Translations under genes and position numbers: made by a program
Origin: Kaistella solincola
GTDB lineage: Bacteria > Bacteroidota > Bacteroidia > Flavobacteriales > Weeksellaceae
Assembly (NCBI RefSeq): GCF_000812875.1
Contig: NZ_JSYK01000003.1
Location: 248,001 to 312,000 of the forward strand
Direction: 5' to 3'
Length of the DNA stretch: 64,000 nucleotides
Shown: positions 42,604 through 50,505 of the stretch, one piece after another
Layout: each line of letters begins with the position of its first letter
How positions within the stretch are numbered: position 1 is the stretch's first letter
The notes under the pieces: model-generated
Databases searched by the model: none
What the model saw: the letters and a program-made list of their open reading frames with translations, nothing else
Told to the model about the DNA's origin: nothing

Positions 42604-43596
42604 ATGGAATTTTATAATAATCATAAAATGCTCTTCTGGTCCGCGCTGGTTTTCTTTTTGTTTCTCACGTTACAGATTGCAATTCTACCGGCAATTACCA
42701 ATCAAACCGTCTATAAACCGTTGCCCGATGCCAAGCCGCTCACGAAAATGGAAAAAGCCGGAAAAGCGGTGTATGTGGAAAACGGCTGTATTGCCTGTCA
42801 TACACAGCAGGTGCGAGAAGTGGAAATGGATAAAGTTTTTGGTGCGAGACCAAGTATTCCCGCGGATTATGCACAAAACCACCGAATGGATGTTTGGCGA
42901 AATACACCAAATTTATTGGGTTCCGAACGTACCGGCCCGGATTTAACCGCAATCGGTGAAAGACAACCCAGTTCAGATTGGCATTTGCTACATTTATATC
43001 AGCCGCGCGCCGTGGTGAAAGAATCCATCATGCCATCGTATGCTTTTTTGTTTGAAGAAAAAGATTACCTGCAAAAAGGTGACATAGAAGTAAAAGTACC
43101 GCCGGAATTTTTAAAAGATAAGTTTAAAAAAATTGTAGCTACCCCAAAAGCGCTTCAATTGGTGGCTTATTTACAGAGCTTAAAACAAACCAAATTACCG
43201 GAAGGTGTAAAACCACCGGATTTCCTGTATAAAAAAGAAGTAAAAAAATCTACCGCTGGCGGTGGCGCAGCTGATTTACCGGACGGTGCCGAACTTTTCA
43301 CCGCAAACTGCGCAAGCTGTCATCAGGCTAATGGTGAAGGTTTACCTGGCGCATTTCCACGGCTTAAAGGAAGTCCGATTGTTGGCGGCGACGATATCGC
43401 GGTTTATGTGAATATCATCATGACCGGTTATAACGGCAGACCTGGCTACGGACCGATGCCGGCGGTGGGAAAAAATGCCAATTTTACCCCGGAAATGGTG
43501 ACCGCCATTATGAATCACGAAAGAAGCTCCTGGGGAAATAACGCCAAACATGTGACATTGGATCAGGTGAAAGCGGTAATGAGCCAGATGAAATAA
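42604..43596 (+). CDS. CcoO-like subunit fused to a second cytochrome c domain
   Basis: 330 residues. One N-terminal helix (about 8-30), then a CcoO-type monoheme domain with CIACH (62-66), the R-T-G-P-D-L segment and H-L-Y-x-P-R-x-V-x-x-S-I-M-P-S-Y, with the axial Met in S-I-M-P. A Lys/Pro linker leads to a second cytochrome c domain (about 225-330) with CASCH (236-240) and Y-G-P-M-P-A as axial Met. It appears to merge CcoO with a CcoP-like heme domain in one chain, passing electrons to the CcoN-like subunit. No separate CcoP, CcoQ, CcoG or CcoS gene is nearby. Confidence 0.88.
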   Translation: MEFYNNHKMLFWSALVFFLFLTLQIAILPAITNQTVYKPLPDAKPLTKMEKAGKAVYVENGCIACHTQQVREVEMDKVFGARPSIPADYAQNHRMDVWRNTPNLLGSERTGPDLTAIGERQPSSDWHLLHLYQPRAVVKESIMPSYAFLFEEKDYLQKGDIEVKVPPEFLKDKFKKIVATPKALQLVAYLQSLKQTKLPEGVKPPDFLYKKEVKKSTAGGGAADLPDGAELFTANCASCHQANGEGLPGAFPRLKGSPIVGGDDIAVYVNIIMTGYNGRPGYGPMPAVGKNANFTPEMVTAIMNHERSSWGNNAKHVTLDQVKAVMSQMK

Positions 43597-43623
43597 CTAA
43601 AAGTTAATATAAAAGCATTAACA

Positions 43624-43884
43624 ATGAAAAATTTTAAAAGCATAGCTATTCTTATTTTCCTGTTTGCCGTCAACTTTGCTTTTGCCTGTGAAGCTTGTAA
43701 ATTACAGCAACCGGCGGTGACAAGGGATTTTACACATGGCGTGGGTCCGCGCGGGCAGTTTGACTGGATTATCGTAGCGGTTATCGCAATAATCGCGGTG
43801 TACACCTTCATTTTTTCGGTTAAATACCTAGTGAAACCTGGTGAAAAAGAACCGGATCACATCAAAAATTCGATTTTAAACTAA
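43624..43884 (+). CDS. small membrane protein of the oxidase cluster with CEAC motif
   Basis: 86 residues: a signal-like first helix (about 5-22), then C-E-A-C-K in the periplasm, a Gly/Pro/Arg patch (T-H-G-V-G-P-R-G-Q), a second helix (about 43-65) and a basic tail. The two Cys spaced C-x2-C are the only cysteines; they could bind a metal such as copper for CuB assembly or be redox active. I know no named family. It sits 27 nt behind the fused cytochrome gene and 17 nt before the next, so it is part of the operon. Confidence 0.75.
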   Translation: MKNFKSIAILIFLFAVNFAFACEACKLQQPAVTRDFTHGVGPRGQFDWIIVAVIAIIAVYTFIFSVKYLVKPGEKEPDHIKNSILN

Positions 43885-43901
43885 CTTCAAAAAAAGCAGC
43901 T

Positions 43902-44312
43902 ATGACCAAAGATAAAAGTTCAGTTGTTCTCTTCCTCGATGACGAAGTTACGCCTTTGGCAGAGCTTGAAACGCCCATTGTTTTTGATTTTGACACCACC
44001 AAACTCACCGATGGCGAACATGTTCTTAAAATTGTCAGCAAGTCTACGCAAGGTCGGGAAGGTATCCGGAAAATTCATTTCACAGTGAAAAACGGGCCGT
44101 CCGTCAGTGTTGAAGGTTTGAAAGACAAAGATATTGTAGACGGCGTTTTGCCTTTGATGATCAATGCGTACGACAAAGGAAACCAGAAAAGTTTTATGAT
44201 TGAAGGCAGTGAAACACCGCAAACCATTCCGGTTTGGATTTGGATAATAATCATCCTGTTTGTCGGCTGGGCGGCGTATTACGGCATTACTTATTTCTCT
44301 CGGATGTCATAA
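43902..44312 (+). CDS. tail-anchored Ig-like protein of the oxidase cluster
   Basis: 136 residues: an N-terminal beta-rich domain (about 5-80; L-T-D-G-E-H-V-L-K-I-V-S and I-R-K-I-H-F-T-V resemble Ig-like or FixH-like folds) followed by a linker and one C-terminal helix (about 112-132, W-I-W-I-I-I-I-L-F-V-G-W-A-A-Y-Y). No heme motif, no Cys. It closes the operon. It may be an accessory subunit of the oxidase; the exact role is unknown. Confidence 0.7.
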   Translation: MTKDKSSVVLFLDDEVTPLAELETPIVFDFDTTKLTDGEHVLKIVSKSTQGREGIRKIHFTVKNGPSVSVEGLKDKDIVDGVLPLMINAYDKGNQKSFMIEGSETPQTIPVWIWIIIILFVGWAAYYGITYFSRMS

Positions 44313-44342
44313 ATTTTACCTGCTAAATGACCATTTATTCGC
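44310..44342. repeat. family 1 repeat overlapping the stop codon
   Basis: Core CCTGCTAAATGACC; the left arm TAAATTTTA contains the stop codon of the preceding gene. Confidence 0.55.
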
Positions 44343-44386
44343 AAAAAAAAAGCGGCTTCAAATTTATTTGAAGCCGCTTTTAATTA
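44343..44386. terminator. bidirectional terminator of the oxidase operon
   Basis: AAGCGGCTTCAAAT / TTTGAAGCCGCTTTT stem, A and T tracts on either side, between convergent genes. Confidence 0.92.
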
Positions 44387-44393
44387 AATATTT

Positions 44394-44690
44394 TTAAGCA
44401 AGAAACTCAATTTCCTTGTCTTTGAAATTGCTGTTTTCCACTAAATCCTGCATGCTCGACATAATTTTTTTCCGCAGTTTTGCCAGATTTCTGATGTTTT
44501 CATCTTCGCTGTAGTCGAAAATATTGTCTTCAAAAGAGAAAGTGTCGCCTTCTTTAAATTCAATTTTATTTTCTTTAAATTCTTTCAGCAACATTAAATT
44601 GGTCATCGTCTCCAGAAGATCATATTCTGTTTTAGCCAGTTTTTTCAGCGATTTTAAAACCTGTTTTTTATATTTTTTTTTAGTTTTCAT
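44394..44690 (-). CDS. small Lys/Glu-rich helical protein, function unknown
   Basis: 98 residues, mostly alpha-helical by composition, basic start (K-T-K-K-K-Y-K-K-Q) and acidic middle (F-K-E-G-D-T-F-S-F-E-D-N). No family is recognised and no transmembrane or signal sequence is visible. It has its own terminator and a short upstream gap towards the divergent sigma factor gene. Confidence 0.6.
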   Translation of the reverse strand: MKTKKKYKKQVLKSLKKLAKTEYDLLETMTNLMLLKEFKENKIEFKEGDTFSFEDNIFDYSEDENIRNLAKLRKKIMSSMQDLVENSNFKDKEIEFLA

Positions 44691-44783
44691 AAGTGGGTGC
44701 TATATTCCTGCAAGGTAAGATTTTATAATAAAACTTCAAATCAAATTCCAAATAATTCGTCGCCGCACCTTTTTACAATTCGC

Positions 44784-44791
44784 TATCTTTG
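44784..44791 (+). promoter_or_regulatory. -7 box abutting the sigma factor start (probable leaderless promoter)
   Basis: TATCTTTG ends 7 nt before the ATG at 44799; the in-frame ATG at 44697 precedes the box and is rejected. Confidence 0.6.
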
Positions 44792-44798
44792 CTTCTTC

Positions 44799-45356
44799 AT
44801 GAAAAACAACGATCTCTTTACGCTGATTTCCTTTGCTGCCAATAAAAATCAAAAAGCGCAAACACAGCTCATCAACTTATTTTGGGTAGATGTTTTCAGC
44901 TTTGTCATGAAAAAAGTGCAGGACGAACATGTCGCTGATGAAATCACCGTCTCTGTTTTTTCAAAAGTTTTGTCCAAACTTGATTTGTATGATCCCAATT
45001 TTCAGTTTAAAACCTGGATTTTAACAATCGCTCAAAATACCATTATTGATTATTGGCGCAAAAAGTCCCGAGAAAACGAAGACAGCACCGATAATTTTGA
45101 AGGTTTTAAAAACCAACTGGCTTTATCTCCGGAAGAACTATTGATTTCAGAAGAAGATCAGAAACAGATTTTGGCTTCAATCCAAAGCTTGGATGCTAAT
45201 TATCAGGACATTATACAGCTCCGGTTTTTTGAAGAAAAAAGCATCAAAGAAATTTCAGAAGAGCTGAATATTACCGTCGCGAACACCAAAATCCGCATAA
45301 TGCGCGCGAAAAAACTGCTCGCCGCTTTGCTGAAAAATAATTCCTTTGAAGAATAG
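44799..45356 (+). CDS. ECF-type RNA polymerase sigma factor
   Basis: 185 residues. Region 2 is seen at about 10-90 (D-E-I-T-V-S-V-F-S-K-V-L-S-K-L, then FKTWILTIAQNTIIDYWRK) and region 4 at about 125-180 (L-D-A-N-Y-Q-D-I-I-Q-L-R-F-F-E-E-K-S-I-K-E-I-S-E-E-L-N-I). No anti-sigma gene is adjacent; lipA follows from its own box 48 nt later. The regulon is unknown. Confidence 0.88.
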   Translation: MKNNDLFTLISFAANKNQKAQTQLINLFWVDVFSFVMKKVQDEHVADEITVSVFSKVLSKLDLYDPNFQFKTWILTIAQNTIIDYWRKKSRENEDSTDNFEGFKNQLALSPEELLISEEDQKQILASIQSLDANYQDIIQLRFFEEKSIKEISEELNITVANTKIRIMRAKKLLAALLKNNSFEE

Positions 45357-45378
45357 AAGGCGGCAATTTCTTAATTCG

Positions 45379-45386
45379 TAAATTTG
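45379..45386 (+). promoter_or_regulatory. -7 box of the lipA promoter
   Basis: TAAATTTG, 17 nt before the lipA ATG. Confidence 0.5.
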
Positions 45387-45403
45387 CTTTTTACATTTTA
45401 ATA

Positions 45404-46270
45404 ATGATTGAAAATCTTACCGATACAACCACTCAAAAACCAAAATGGATCCGTGTAAAACTTCCGACCGGAAAAAATTACCGCGAACTCCGAACGTTAG
45501 TTGACAAATATAAACTCAACACCATTTGCCAAAGCGGAAGCTGCCCGAATATGGGCGAATGCTGGGGCGAAGGTACCGCGACTTTCATGATTTTAGGAAA
45601 TATCTGCACCAGAAGCTGTGGATTTTGTGGCGTAAAAACCGGAAAACCACTTGATGTAAACTGGGAAGAACCCGAAAAAGTTGCCCGCTCCATTAAATTA
45701 ATGAAAATCAAACACGCAGTTCTAACTTCGGTTGACCGTGATGATTTAAAAGATATGGGCTCCATTTTGTGGGCTGAAACGGTGAACGCCGTGCGCAGAA
45801 TTTCGCCGGGAACTACGATGGAAACTTTAATTCCGGATTTTCAGGGAATTACGAAACATATCGACCGTTTGCTTGAAGTCCGTCCGGAAGTAATTTCCCA
45901 CAATATGGAAACCGTAAAAAGGTTAACACGCGAAGTGCGGATTCAGGCAAAATATGAAAGAAGTCTGGAAGTGCTTTCTTATTTAAAATCTGCCGGACAA
46001 AACCGCACGAAAACCGGATTAATGCTCGGTTTAGGTGAAGAAAATTCAGAGGTTTTTCAAACGATTGAAGACATTAGAAAAGCAAACGTCGATGTAATTA
46101 CGATTGGACAATATCTGCAGCCGACGAAAAAACATTTGCCCGTGAAGAAATTTGTGACGCCGGAGGAATTTAATGAATTTGGTGATTTCGCGCGAAGTTT
46201 AGGTTTTCGTCATGTGGAAAGTTCACCGTTGGTGCGCAGTTCTTATAAAGCGGAAAAGCACATTCATTAG
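45404..46270 (+). CDS. lipA: lipoyl synthase
   Basis: Radical-SAM enzyme that inserts two sulfurs into octanoyl-protein to make the lipoyl cofactor of pyruvate and 2-oxoglutarate dehydrogenases and the glycine cleavage system. 288 residues. The auxiliary cluster cysteines are in CQSGSCPNMGEC and the radical-SAM cluster in CTRSCGFC. The closing R-S-S-Y-K-A-E is also as in the family. No lipB adjacent. Confidence 0.97.
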   Translation: MIENLTDTTTQKPKWIRVKLPTGKNYRELRTLVDKYKLNTICQSGSCPNMGECWGEGTATFMILGNICTRSCGFCGVKTGKPLDVNWEEPEKVARSIKLMKIKHAVLTSVDRDDLKDMGSILWAETVNAVRRISPGTTMETLIPDFQGITKHIDRLLEVRPEVISHNMETVKRLTREVRIQAKYERSLEVLSYLKSAGQNRTKTGLMLGLGEENSEVFQTIEDIRKANVDVITIGQYLQPTKKHLPVKKFVTPEEFNEFGDFARSLGFRHVESSPLVRSSYKAEKHIH

Positions 46271-46283
46271 AAATTTAGAAATC

Positions 46284-46316
46284 GAAAAAAAAGCGCCTTT
46301 TAGGGCGTTTTTTTTG
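46284..46316 (+). terminator. terminator after lipA
   Basis: AAAAAGCGCC / GGGCGTTTTTT hairpin with loop TTTTA; its core also resembles family 1 (GCGCCTTTTAGGGCG). Confidence 0.8.
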
Positions 46317-46369
46317 GTTACAGAGTTGAATCCCGCGCAACGGAATTTTTGTACTTTTACCAATAAAAT

Positions 46370-47212
46370 ATGACTATGAAAACTCCCAAAATTTTAGCGG
46401 TTTTAGCGCTTTTAATTTCGTTTGGCTCCTGTACAGAAAAGACGCCTCAAACTGATAATAAACCGACAACTTCAGAAAAGATGAACGGTAATATTAAAAC
46501 AGAAGAATTGAAAACGGAAATTAATGGCGTGACGCACCGTTCTTTTGCCGCTTATAATCCTGATCTTGAAGGTAAGTTGCCCGTGGTTTTCGTACTTCCG
46601 GAATGGTGGGGATTAAATGATTATATTAAAAACCGGGTTAAACAGCTCGCAGGTTTAGGCTATTATGCTGTTGGAGTGGATTATTACGGCGACCAGAAAG
46701 TGGTAGATACGCCGGAAGAAGCTCAGAAGCTTTCATCGCATTTTTACAATATTCCTATTGATGCTCGCAGAATGTTTGATGCCGCAAAACATCAGGTAAG
46801 TCTCGCGGAAAAATCCGATTACTCCAAAATGGCAATAATTGGTTACTGTTTTGGTGGTGCACAGGCGCTTAACATGGCGCGGCTGTCAGACGATTTCAAA
46901 GGCGTAGTAAGCTTCCATGGTAATTTGGAAACCGGAATTCGTGCTAAAAATAACAAAGTAAAATATTTGGTGATGAACGGTGCTGCCGATTCCATGGTTT
47001 CCGAAAAGGAGATTGCAGCCTTTAAAAGCGAAATGGACAGCGCTAAAATTGACTATAAATTTGTGAATTATCCCAATGCGCTCCACGCTTTTACAAATCC
47101 GGACGCTACCGCACTTGGAAAGAAATTCAATATTCCGATCGCTTACAATAAAGAAGCTGATGAAAAATCCTGGAACGAAATGAAGGTTTTTCTGAAAGAT
47201 ATTTTTGAATAA
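46370..47212 (+). CDS. dienelactone hydrolase family lipoprotein
   Basis: 280 residues with a lipoprotein signal (L-A-L-L-I-S-F-G-S-C). The alpha/beta-hydrolase core has the Cys nucleophile in IIGYCFGGAQA, Asp in G-A-A-D-S-M-V and His in N-A-L-H-A-F-T-N, the Cys-Asp-His triad that defines dienelactone hydrolases. Cleavage of a cyclic ester or lactone is likely, but the substrate is unknown. ATG codons at 46370 and 46376 are both possible; the second gives the shorter signal M-K-T-P-K. A family 1 repeat overlaps the stop. Confidence 0.9.
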   Translation: MTMKTPKILAVLALLISFGSCTEKTPQTDNKPTTSEKMNGNIKTEELKTEINGVTHRSFAAYNPDLEGKLPVVFVLPEWWGLNDYIKNRVKQLAGLGYYAVGVDYYGDQKVVDTPEEAQKLSSHFYNIPIDARRMFDAAKHQVSLAEKSDYSKMAIIGYCFGGAQALNMARLSDDFKGVVSFHGNLETGIRAKNNKVKYLVMNGAADSMVSEKEIAAFKSEMDSAKIDYKFVNYPNALHAFTNPDATALGKKFNIPIAYNKEADEKSWNEMKVFLKDIFE

Positions 47213-47243
47213 AATTTGCCGTTTTAGCAGCCAAAAAAATTCC
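47208..47243. repeat. family 1 repeat overlapping the stop codon
   Basis: Core GCCGTTTTAGCAGCC; left arm AATAAAATTT includes the TAA of the preceding gene. Confidence 0.65.
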
Positions 47244-47269
47244 CTTTCAAATTTGAAAGGGAATTTTTT
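47234..47269. terminator. 36-nt perfect palindrome, bidirectional terminator
   Basis: AAAAAATTCCCTTTCAAA and its exact complement TTTGAAAGGGAATTTTTT back to back, between convergent genes. Confidence 0.85.
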
Positions 47270-47279
47270 ATCTCCAGAA

Positions 47280-47756
47280 TTAATCTTTAAAATATTTTCG
47301 GAGCTTCCAGGCCATTTTTTCGTGCGCCTGCATCAGGCCAGTTAAGAAATCTGCGGTTCCGGCATCTTTATATTCTTCCTCGCATTTATCGATATTTTCT
47401 CTTAAACCTTTAACGATGGTTTCGTGATCTGCCACCAATTCTTTCAGCATTCCCTGCGTGTTCGGCACGGCGCCCGGAGTTTCATTTAAATCAGATAGCT
47501 CTGCAAATTCGCTGGTAGTACCAATTGCAACTCCGCCCAAAGTGCTGATTCTTTCCGCAACTTCATCTACGGCAAGTGCTACGGCGTCGTACTGCGCTTC
47601 AAAAAGCATGTGTAATTCCATAAAATTATCTCCTGATAAATTCCAGTGAAATTTTCGGAGCTTAATGTAAATCATATTGCCATTAGCAAGCACTTTATTT
47701 AAAACCTGGTAAACTTCGGTTAAATTTTTTTTCGTAATTCCTAAATCTGGTGTCAT
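47280..47756 (-). CDS. dps: Dps family DNA-binding ferritin-like protein
   Basis: 158-residue four-helix protein that forms a dodecamer, oxidises and stores iron, and protects DNA from peroxide. The ferroxidase site is in K-F-H-W-N-L-S-G-D-N-F-M-E-L-H (His pair) and A-Q-Y-D-A-V-A-L-A-V-D-E-V-A-E-R (Asp, Glu). There is no long Lys-rich tail. It lies 16 nt behind the PPOX-type gene on the minus strand, so the two make a stress operon. Confidence 0.95.
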   Translation of the reverse strand: MTPDLGITKKNLTEVYQVLNKVLANGNMIYIKLRKFHWNLSGDNFMELHMLFEAQYDAVALAVDEVAERISTLGGVAIGTTSEFAELSDLNETPGAVPNTQGMLKELVADHETIVKGLRENIDKCEEEYKDAGTADFLTGLMQAHEKMAWKLRKYFKD

Positions 47757-47772
47757 TATTTTATTTTTTTAA

Positions 47773-48279
47773 TTATACATGTAAATTTCCTTCTCTGCCG
47801 TCATCATTATCGGTTTTCTGGCCGGTAATAGCTGCTGTCGCAAAATGAAGCATGGAAACAAATTTTCCCACTTTTGGTTCCCAATAATAAGTTTCCTCCG
47901 GTGTCACGCGGATCACCGAAACATTTGGGTCATCTTTTCCGTCGAACCACGCGTTTGCCATCGGCGTCCATTTGTCTTCGATGGTATTTTTATCCTGATA
48001 AATAAAGGCTTTTCCGAGAATCGAAAGATATTCCGAGTCGCTGTTATTCATAAAATAAAGCTGTACGCGGTTATCTTCTTTAATTTCAAAATTTTTGTGA
48101 CTTTGGTCGCTGCTCAGAAACCAGAGATTTCCTTCCTCGTCGGTTTCTTTTAAGCTCATCGGTCTCGATGCGTTCGGAATGGTATCCAGATCGGTACAAA
48201 ACATGCAGATTCTCGCGCTTTCCGAGAGTTTCTTTAAAGTTTCAATTGCTTCTTTTTGCGTTAAATTTTCAAGTGACAT
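47773..48279 (-). CDS. pyridoxamine 5'-phosphate oxidase-fold general stress protein
   Basis: 168-residue split-barrel FMN-binding protein of the general stress protein 26 type: F-C-T-D-L-D-T-I-P-N-A-S-R-P-M-S, L-W-F-L-S-S-D-Q-S-H-K and W-E-P-K-V-G-K-F-V-S-M-L. These bind flavin or deazaflavin and may reduce stress metabolites; exact substrate unknown. It is followed by dps after 16 nt. A strong hairpin is in its leader. Confidence 0.9.
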   Translation of the reverse strand: MSLENLTQKEAIETLKKLSESARICMFCTDLDTIPNASRPMSLKETDEEGNLWFLSSDQSHKNFEIKEDNRVQLYFMNNSDSEYLSILGKAFIYQDKNTIEDKWTPMANAWFDGKDDPNVSVIRVTPEETYYWEPKVGKFVSMLHFATAAITGQKTDNDDGREGNLHV

Positions 48280-48306
48280 CGGCTTAATTTTTTTAATGTT
48301 AAAATT

Positions 48307-48330
48307 AAATCACCATTTTTCGGGTGATTT
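48307..48330 (-). promoter_or_regulatory. hairpin in the leader of the PPOX-dps operon
   Basis: AAATCACC / GGTGATTT, perfect 8-bp stem with an 8-nt loop, about 28 nt before the ATG on the minus strand. Not a standard terminator; could be an operator or mRNA stability element. Confidence 0.45.
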
Positions 48331-48474
48331 CGAGCTATCTAGTATTCAAATATTAAACCACCAACATACTTTCAGTTGTTTCGAAGGGTTAAACTTTTCT
48401 TAATTAAACGGTAGAAAAATTTCAATAGCAGCTGAAAATTTCAGCGGCGCAATATTTGTTGGGAAATTTTGAAA

Positions 48475-48513
48475 GTGAAAAATTCCGGCCTAAAAGCAGG
48501 TATTTTCTCATTT
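48475..48513. repeat. family 1 repeat just upstream of the lipocalin start
   Basis: Core CGGCCTAAAAGCAGG between GTGAAAAATT and an ATTTTCTC arm; it sits 12 nt before the ATG at 48526. An in-frame ATG at 48469 would make the repeat coding, which argues against that start. Confidence 0.6.
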
Positions 48514-48525
48514 AAAAAAATCACT

Positions 48526-49068
48526 ATGAAAAATTTAAAAAAAATCGCACTTCCGCTCGCGGCAGGAATTGTTACGTTAGCTTTACTTAACTCCTGTTCG
48601 GTCGGAATTCCGAAAGGCGCCACGGCAGTTCAAAATTTTAATGCCGATAAATACCTCGGAAAATGGTATGAAATCGCGCGTTTCGACTTCCGTTTTGAAA
48701 AAAACATGAACAATACCACCGCGCATTATTTCAAAAAAGACAACGGTCATATAAAAGTGGTGAACCGCGGTTTCAATTATGTGAAAAATAATTGGAAAGA
48801 AAGCGAAGGTGAGGCCAGATTTGTGGAAAATGAAAATATCGCGCGCCTGAAAGTTTCCTTTTTCAAACCGATTTGGGCAGGTTACAACGTTATCGACATT
48901 GATGAAGATTACAAATATGCTTTGGTCGCCGGCAATAATCTCGATTATTTATGGATTTTGTCGCGCGAAAAAACAATCCCGGAAGCTTATAAACAGCGCT
49001 TTTTGGAAAAAGCAAAAAAAATAGGTTTTAAGACCGAGAATTTAATTTGGGTGGAACACGACAAATAA
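48526..49068 (+). CDS. outer-membrane lipocalin (Blc type)
   Basis: 180 residues with a lipoprotein signal (T-L-A-L-L-N-S-C-S, Cys 24). The lipocalin fold motifs are present: G-K-W-Y-E-I-A-R-F-D-F-R-F-E-K near the N-terminus, Y-N-V-I-D-I-D-E-D-Y-K-Y-A-L-V-A-G and L-W-I-L-S-R-E-K-T. Blc-type lipocalins hold lipids in the membrane or periplasm under stress. An upstream in-frame ATG at 48469 is rejected (see the repeat at 48475). Confidence 0.92.
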   Translation: MKNLKKIALPLAAGIVTLALLNSCSVGIPKGATAVQNFNADKYLGKWYEIARFDFRFEKNMNNTTAHYFKKDNGHIKVVNRGFNYVKNNWKESEGEARFVENENIARLKVSFFKPIWAGYNVIDIDEDYKYALVAGNNLDYLWILSREKTIPEAYKQRFLEKAKKIGFKTENLIWVEHDK

Positions 49069-49073
49069 AAGTG

Positions 49074-49104
49074 AAGGAAAATAAGTTTTTATTTTCCTTT
49101 TTTT
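49074..49104 (+). terminator. terminator after the lipocalin gene
   Basis: AAGGAAAATAA / TTATTTTCCTT stem and T tract. Confidence 0.85.
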
Positions 49105-49106
49105 AT

Positions 49107-49142
49107 GCTAAAAAATTCCGTGCTAAATGAGCATTTTTTTTG
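49107..49142. repeat. family 1 repeat
   Basis: Core CGTGCTAAATGAGC between GCTAAAAAATT and a long T run, directly after the terminator and 46 nt before cinA. Confidence 0.6.
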
Positions 49143-49188
49143 AAAATAGCAAAGGGATTTTCAGTAAATTTAAAGTCTAAAATTTTCT

Positions 49189-50442
49189 ATGAAAGCTGTT
49201 CTCATTACCATCGGCGACGAAATCCTTTCCGGAAACACCGTTGATACCAATTCTAATTTTATCGCTGCAGAACTTAAAAAAATCGGAATTCCCGTAGCCC
49301 AAATTTTCACCATTTCTGATGAAATTTCTGCCATTAAAAACACCTTAAAATCTGCTTTTGAAATTGGTGACGTAATCATCACCACCGGCGGTCTCGGTCC
49401 CACAAAAGACGATAAAACCAAAATTGCTTTTAAAGAATTTTTCAACGATGAACTGGTTTTAGATCCTGAAACTTTTGAACATTTGCGCAAGCTTTTTGAA
49501 AAAAGAAACCGCACGCATCTTTTAGAATTGAATAAGCCGCAAGCCGAAGTTTTAAGCAAAGCTTTTATTTTTCAAAATGAAAACGGCACCGCGCCTTGTC
49601 AAATGATTCAGGAAAACGGCAAAATTGTGCTCTCGCTGCCCGGCGTTCCGTTTGAAGTGAAACCATTGATAAAAGAAAAAATTATCCCTTTTTTGGCGGA
49701 AAAATTTGGTTTAAACCACATCGTCACGCACACTATTTCGGTGGTTGGTATTCCCGAAAGTTTGCTCTCTCAACAAATTGAAAATTGGGAGCTGGCGCTG
49801 CCAAAGGAAATCTCGTTGTCTTATCTCCCGGTCGGAAATCGCATTAAATTACGACTAACGGCAAATGGGAAAAATATGCCCGAATTGGACGGAAAAATTC
49901 TGCTTGAAATTGAAAAATTAAAACCGCTCATCGGCGAAAACGTAATTTCCTGGGATGGCGACGATATTGTGGAGATTTTAAAGGAAATTTTAACCGAAAA
50001 AAATCTTACCATTTCCACGGCGGAAAGTTTTACGGGTGGCGAATTATCTAAATTACTCACGTCAATTTCCGGCAGCTCCACCTATTTTTCCGGCGGAATT
50101 GTGGCGTATGATTACCAGAAAAAAATTGAGATTTTGGGGGTTTCAGCCCGGACAATTCAGGAAAAAACGGTGGTTTCCGAAGAAGTTGCGCAGGAAATGT
50201 CGGCGGGCGCGCAAAAACTTTTTAAAACCCAAATTGCACTTTCTACCACGGGCGTTGCGGGCCCGAATTCGGATGAATTTAATGCTGAGGTGGGCACTGC
50301 CTTTTATTCCATTCGCGTCAATGAATTTGAAAAAACCTCGCGCATTTATTTGCCGCATTTTGAGCGAAATGATTTTGCAAAATTTGTTTCCCAAAGAGTT
50401 TTGCAGGATTTGGTGGAAGTTTTAATAAAAGAGAAATATTAA
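49189..50442 (+). CDS. cinA: CinA family nicotinamide-nucleotide amidohydrolase
   Basis: Hydrolyses nicotinamide mononucleotide in pyridine nucleotide salvage; also known as competence/damage-inducible protein. 417 residues: an N-terminal molybdopterin-binding-like domain (about 1-170: IGDEILSGNTVDTNS, T-T-G-G-L-G-P-T-K-D-D) and a C-terminal CinA amidase domain (about 255-417: T-A-E-S-F-T-G-G-E-L-S-K-L, Y-F-S-G-G-I-V-A-Y). It converges with pdeM across two repeats. Confidence 0.95.
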   Translation: MKAVLITIGDEILSGNTVDTNSNFIAAELKKIGIPVAQIFTISDEISAIKNTLKSAFEIGDVIITTGGLGPTKDDKTKIAFKEFFNDELVLDPETFEHLRKLFEKRNRTHLLELNKPQAEVLSKAFIFQNENGTAPCQMIQENGKIVLSLPGVPFEVKPLIKEKIIPFLAEKFGLNHIVTHTISVVGIPESLLSQQIENWELALPKEISLSYLPVGNRIKLRLTANGKNMPELDGKILLEIEKLKPLIGENVISWDGDDIVEILKEILTEKNLTISTAESFTGGELSKLLTSISGSSTYFSGGIVAYDYQKKIEILGVSARTIQEKTVVSEEVAQEMSAGAQKLFKTQIALSTTGVAGPNSDEFNAEVGTAFYSIRVNEFEKTSRIYLPHFERNDFAKFVSQRVLQDLVEVLIKEKY

Positions 50443-50505
50443 AAATATGCTGTTAAAAGCGGGTTTTTTTCGAAAAAAATGCCCAAAAAGCCGCTAAAAA
50501 TTTAC
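50438..50505. repeat. two family 1 repeats at the cinA/pdeM junction
   Basis: 50438-50472 core GCTGTTAAAAGCGGG overlaps the cinA stop; 50472-50505 core GCCCAAAAAGCCGC overlaps the pdeM stop. The pair probably ends both transcripts. Confidence 0.6.
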
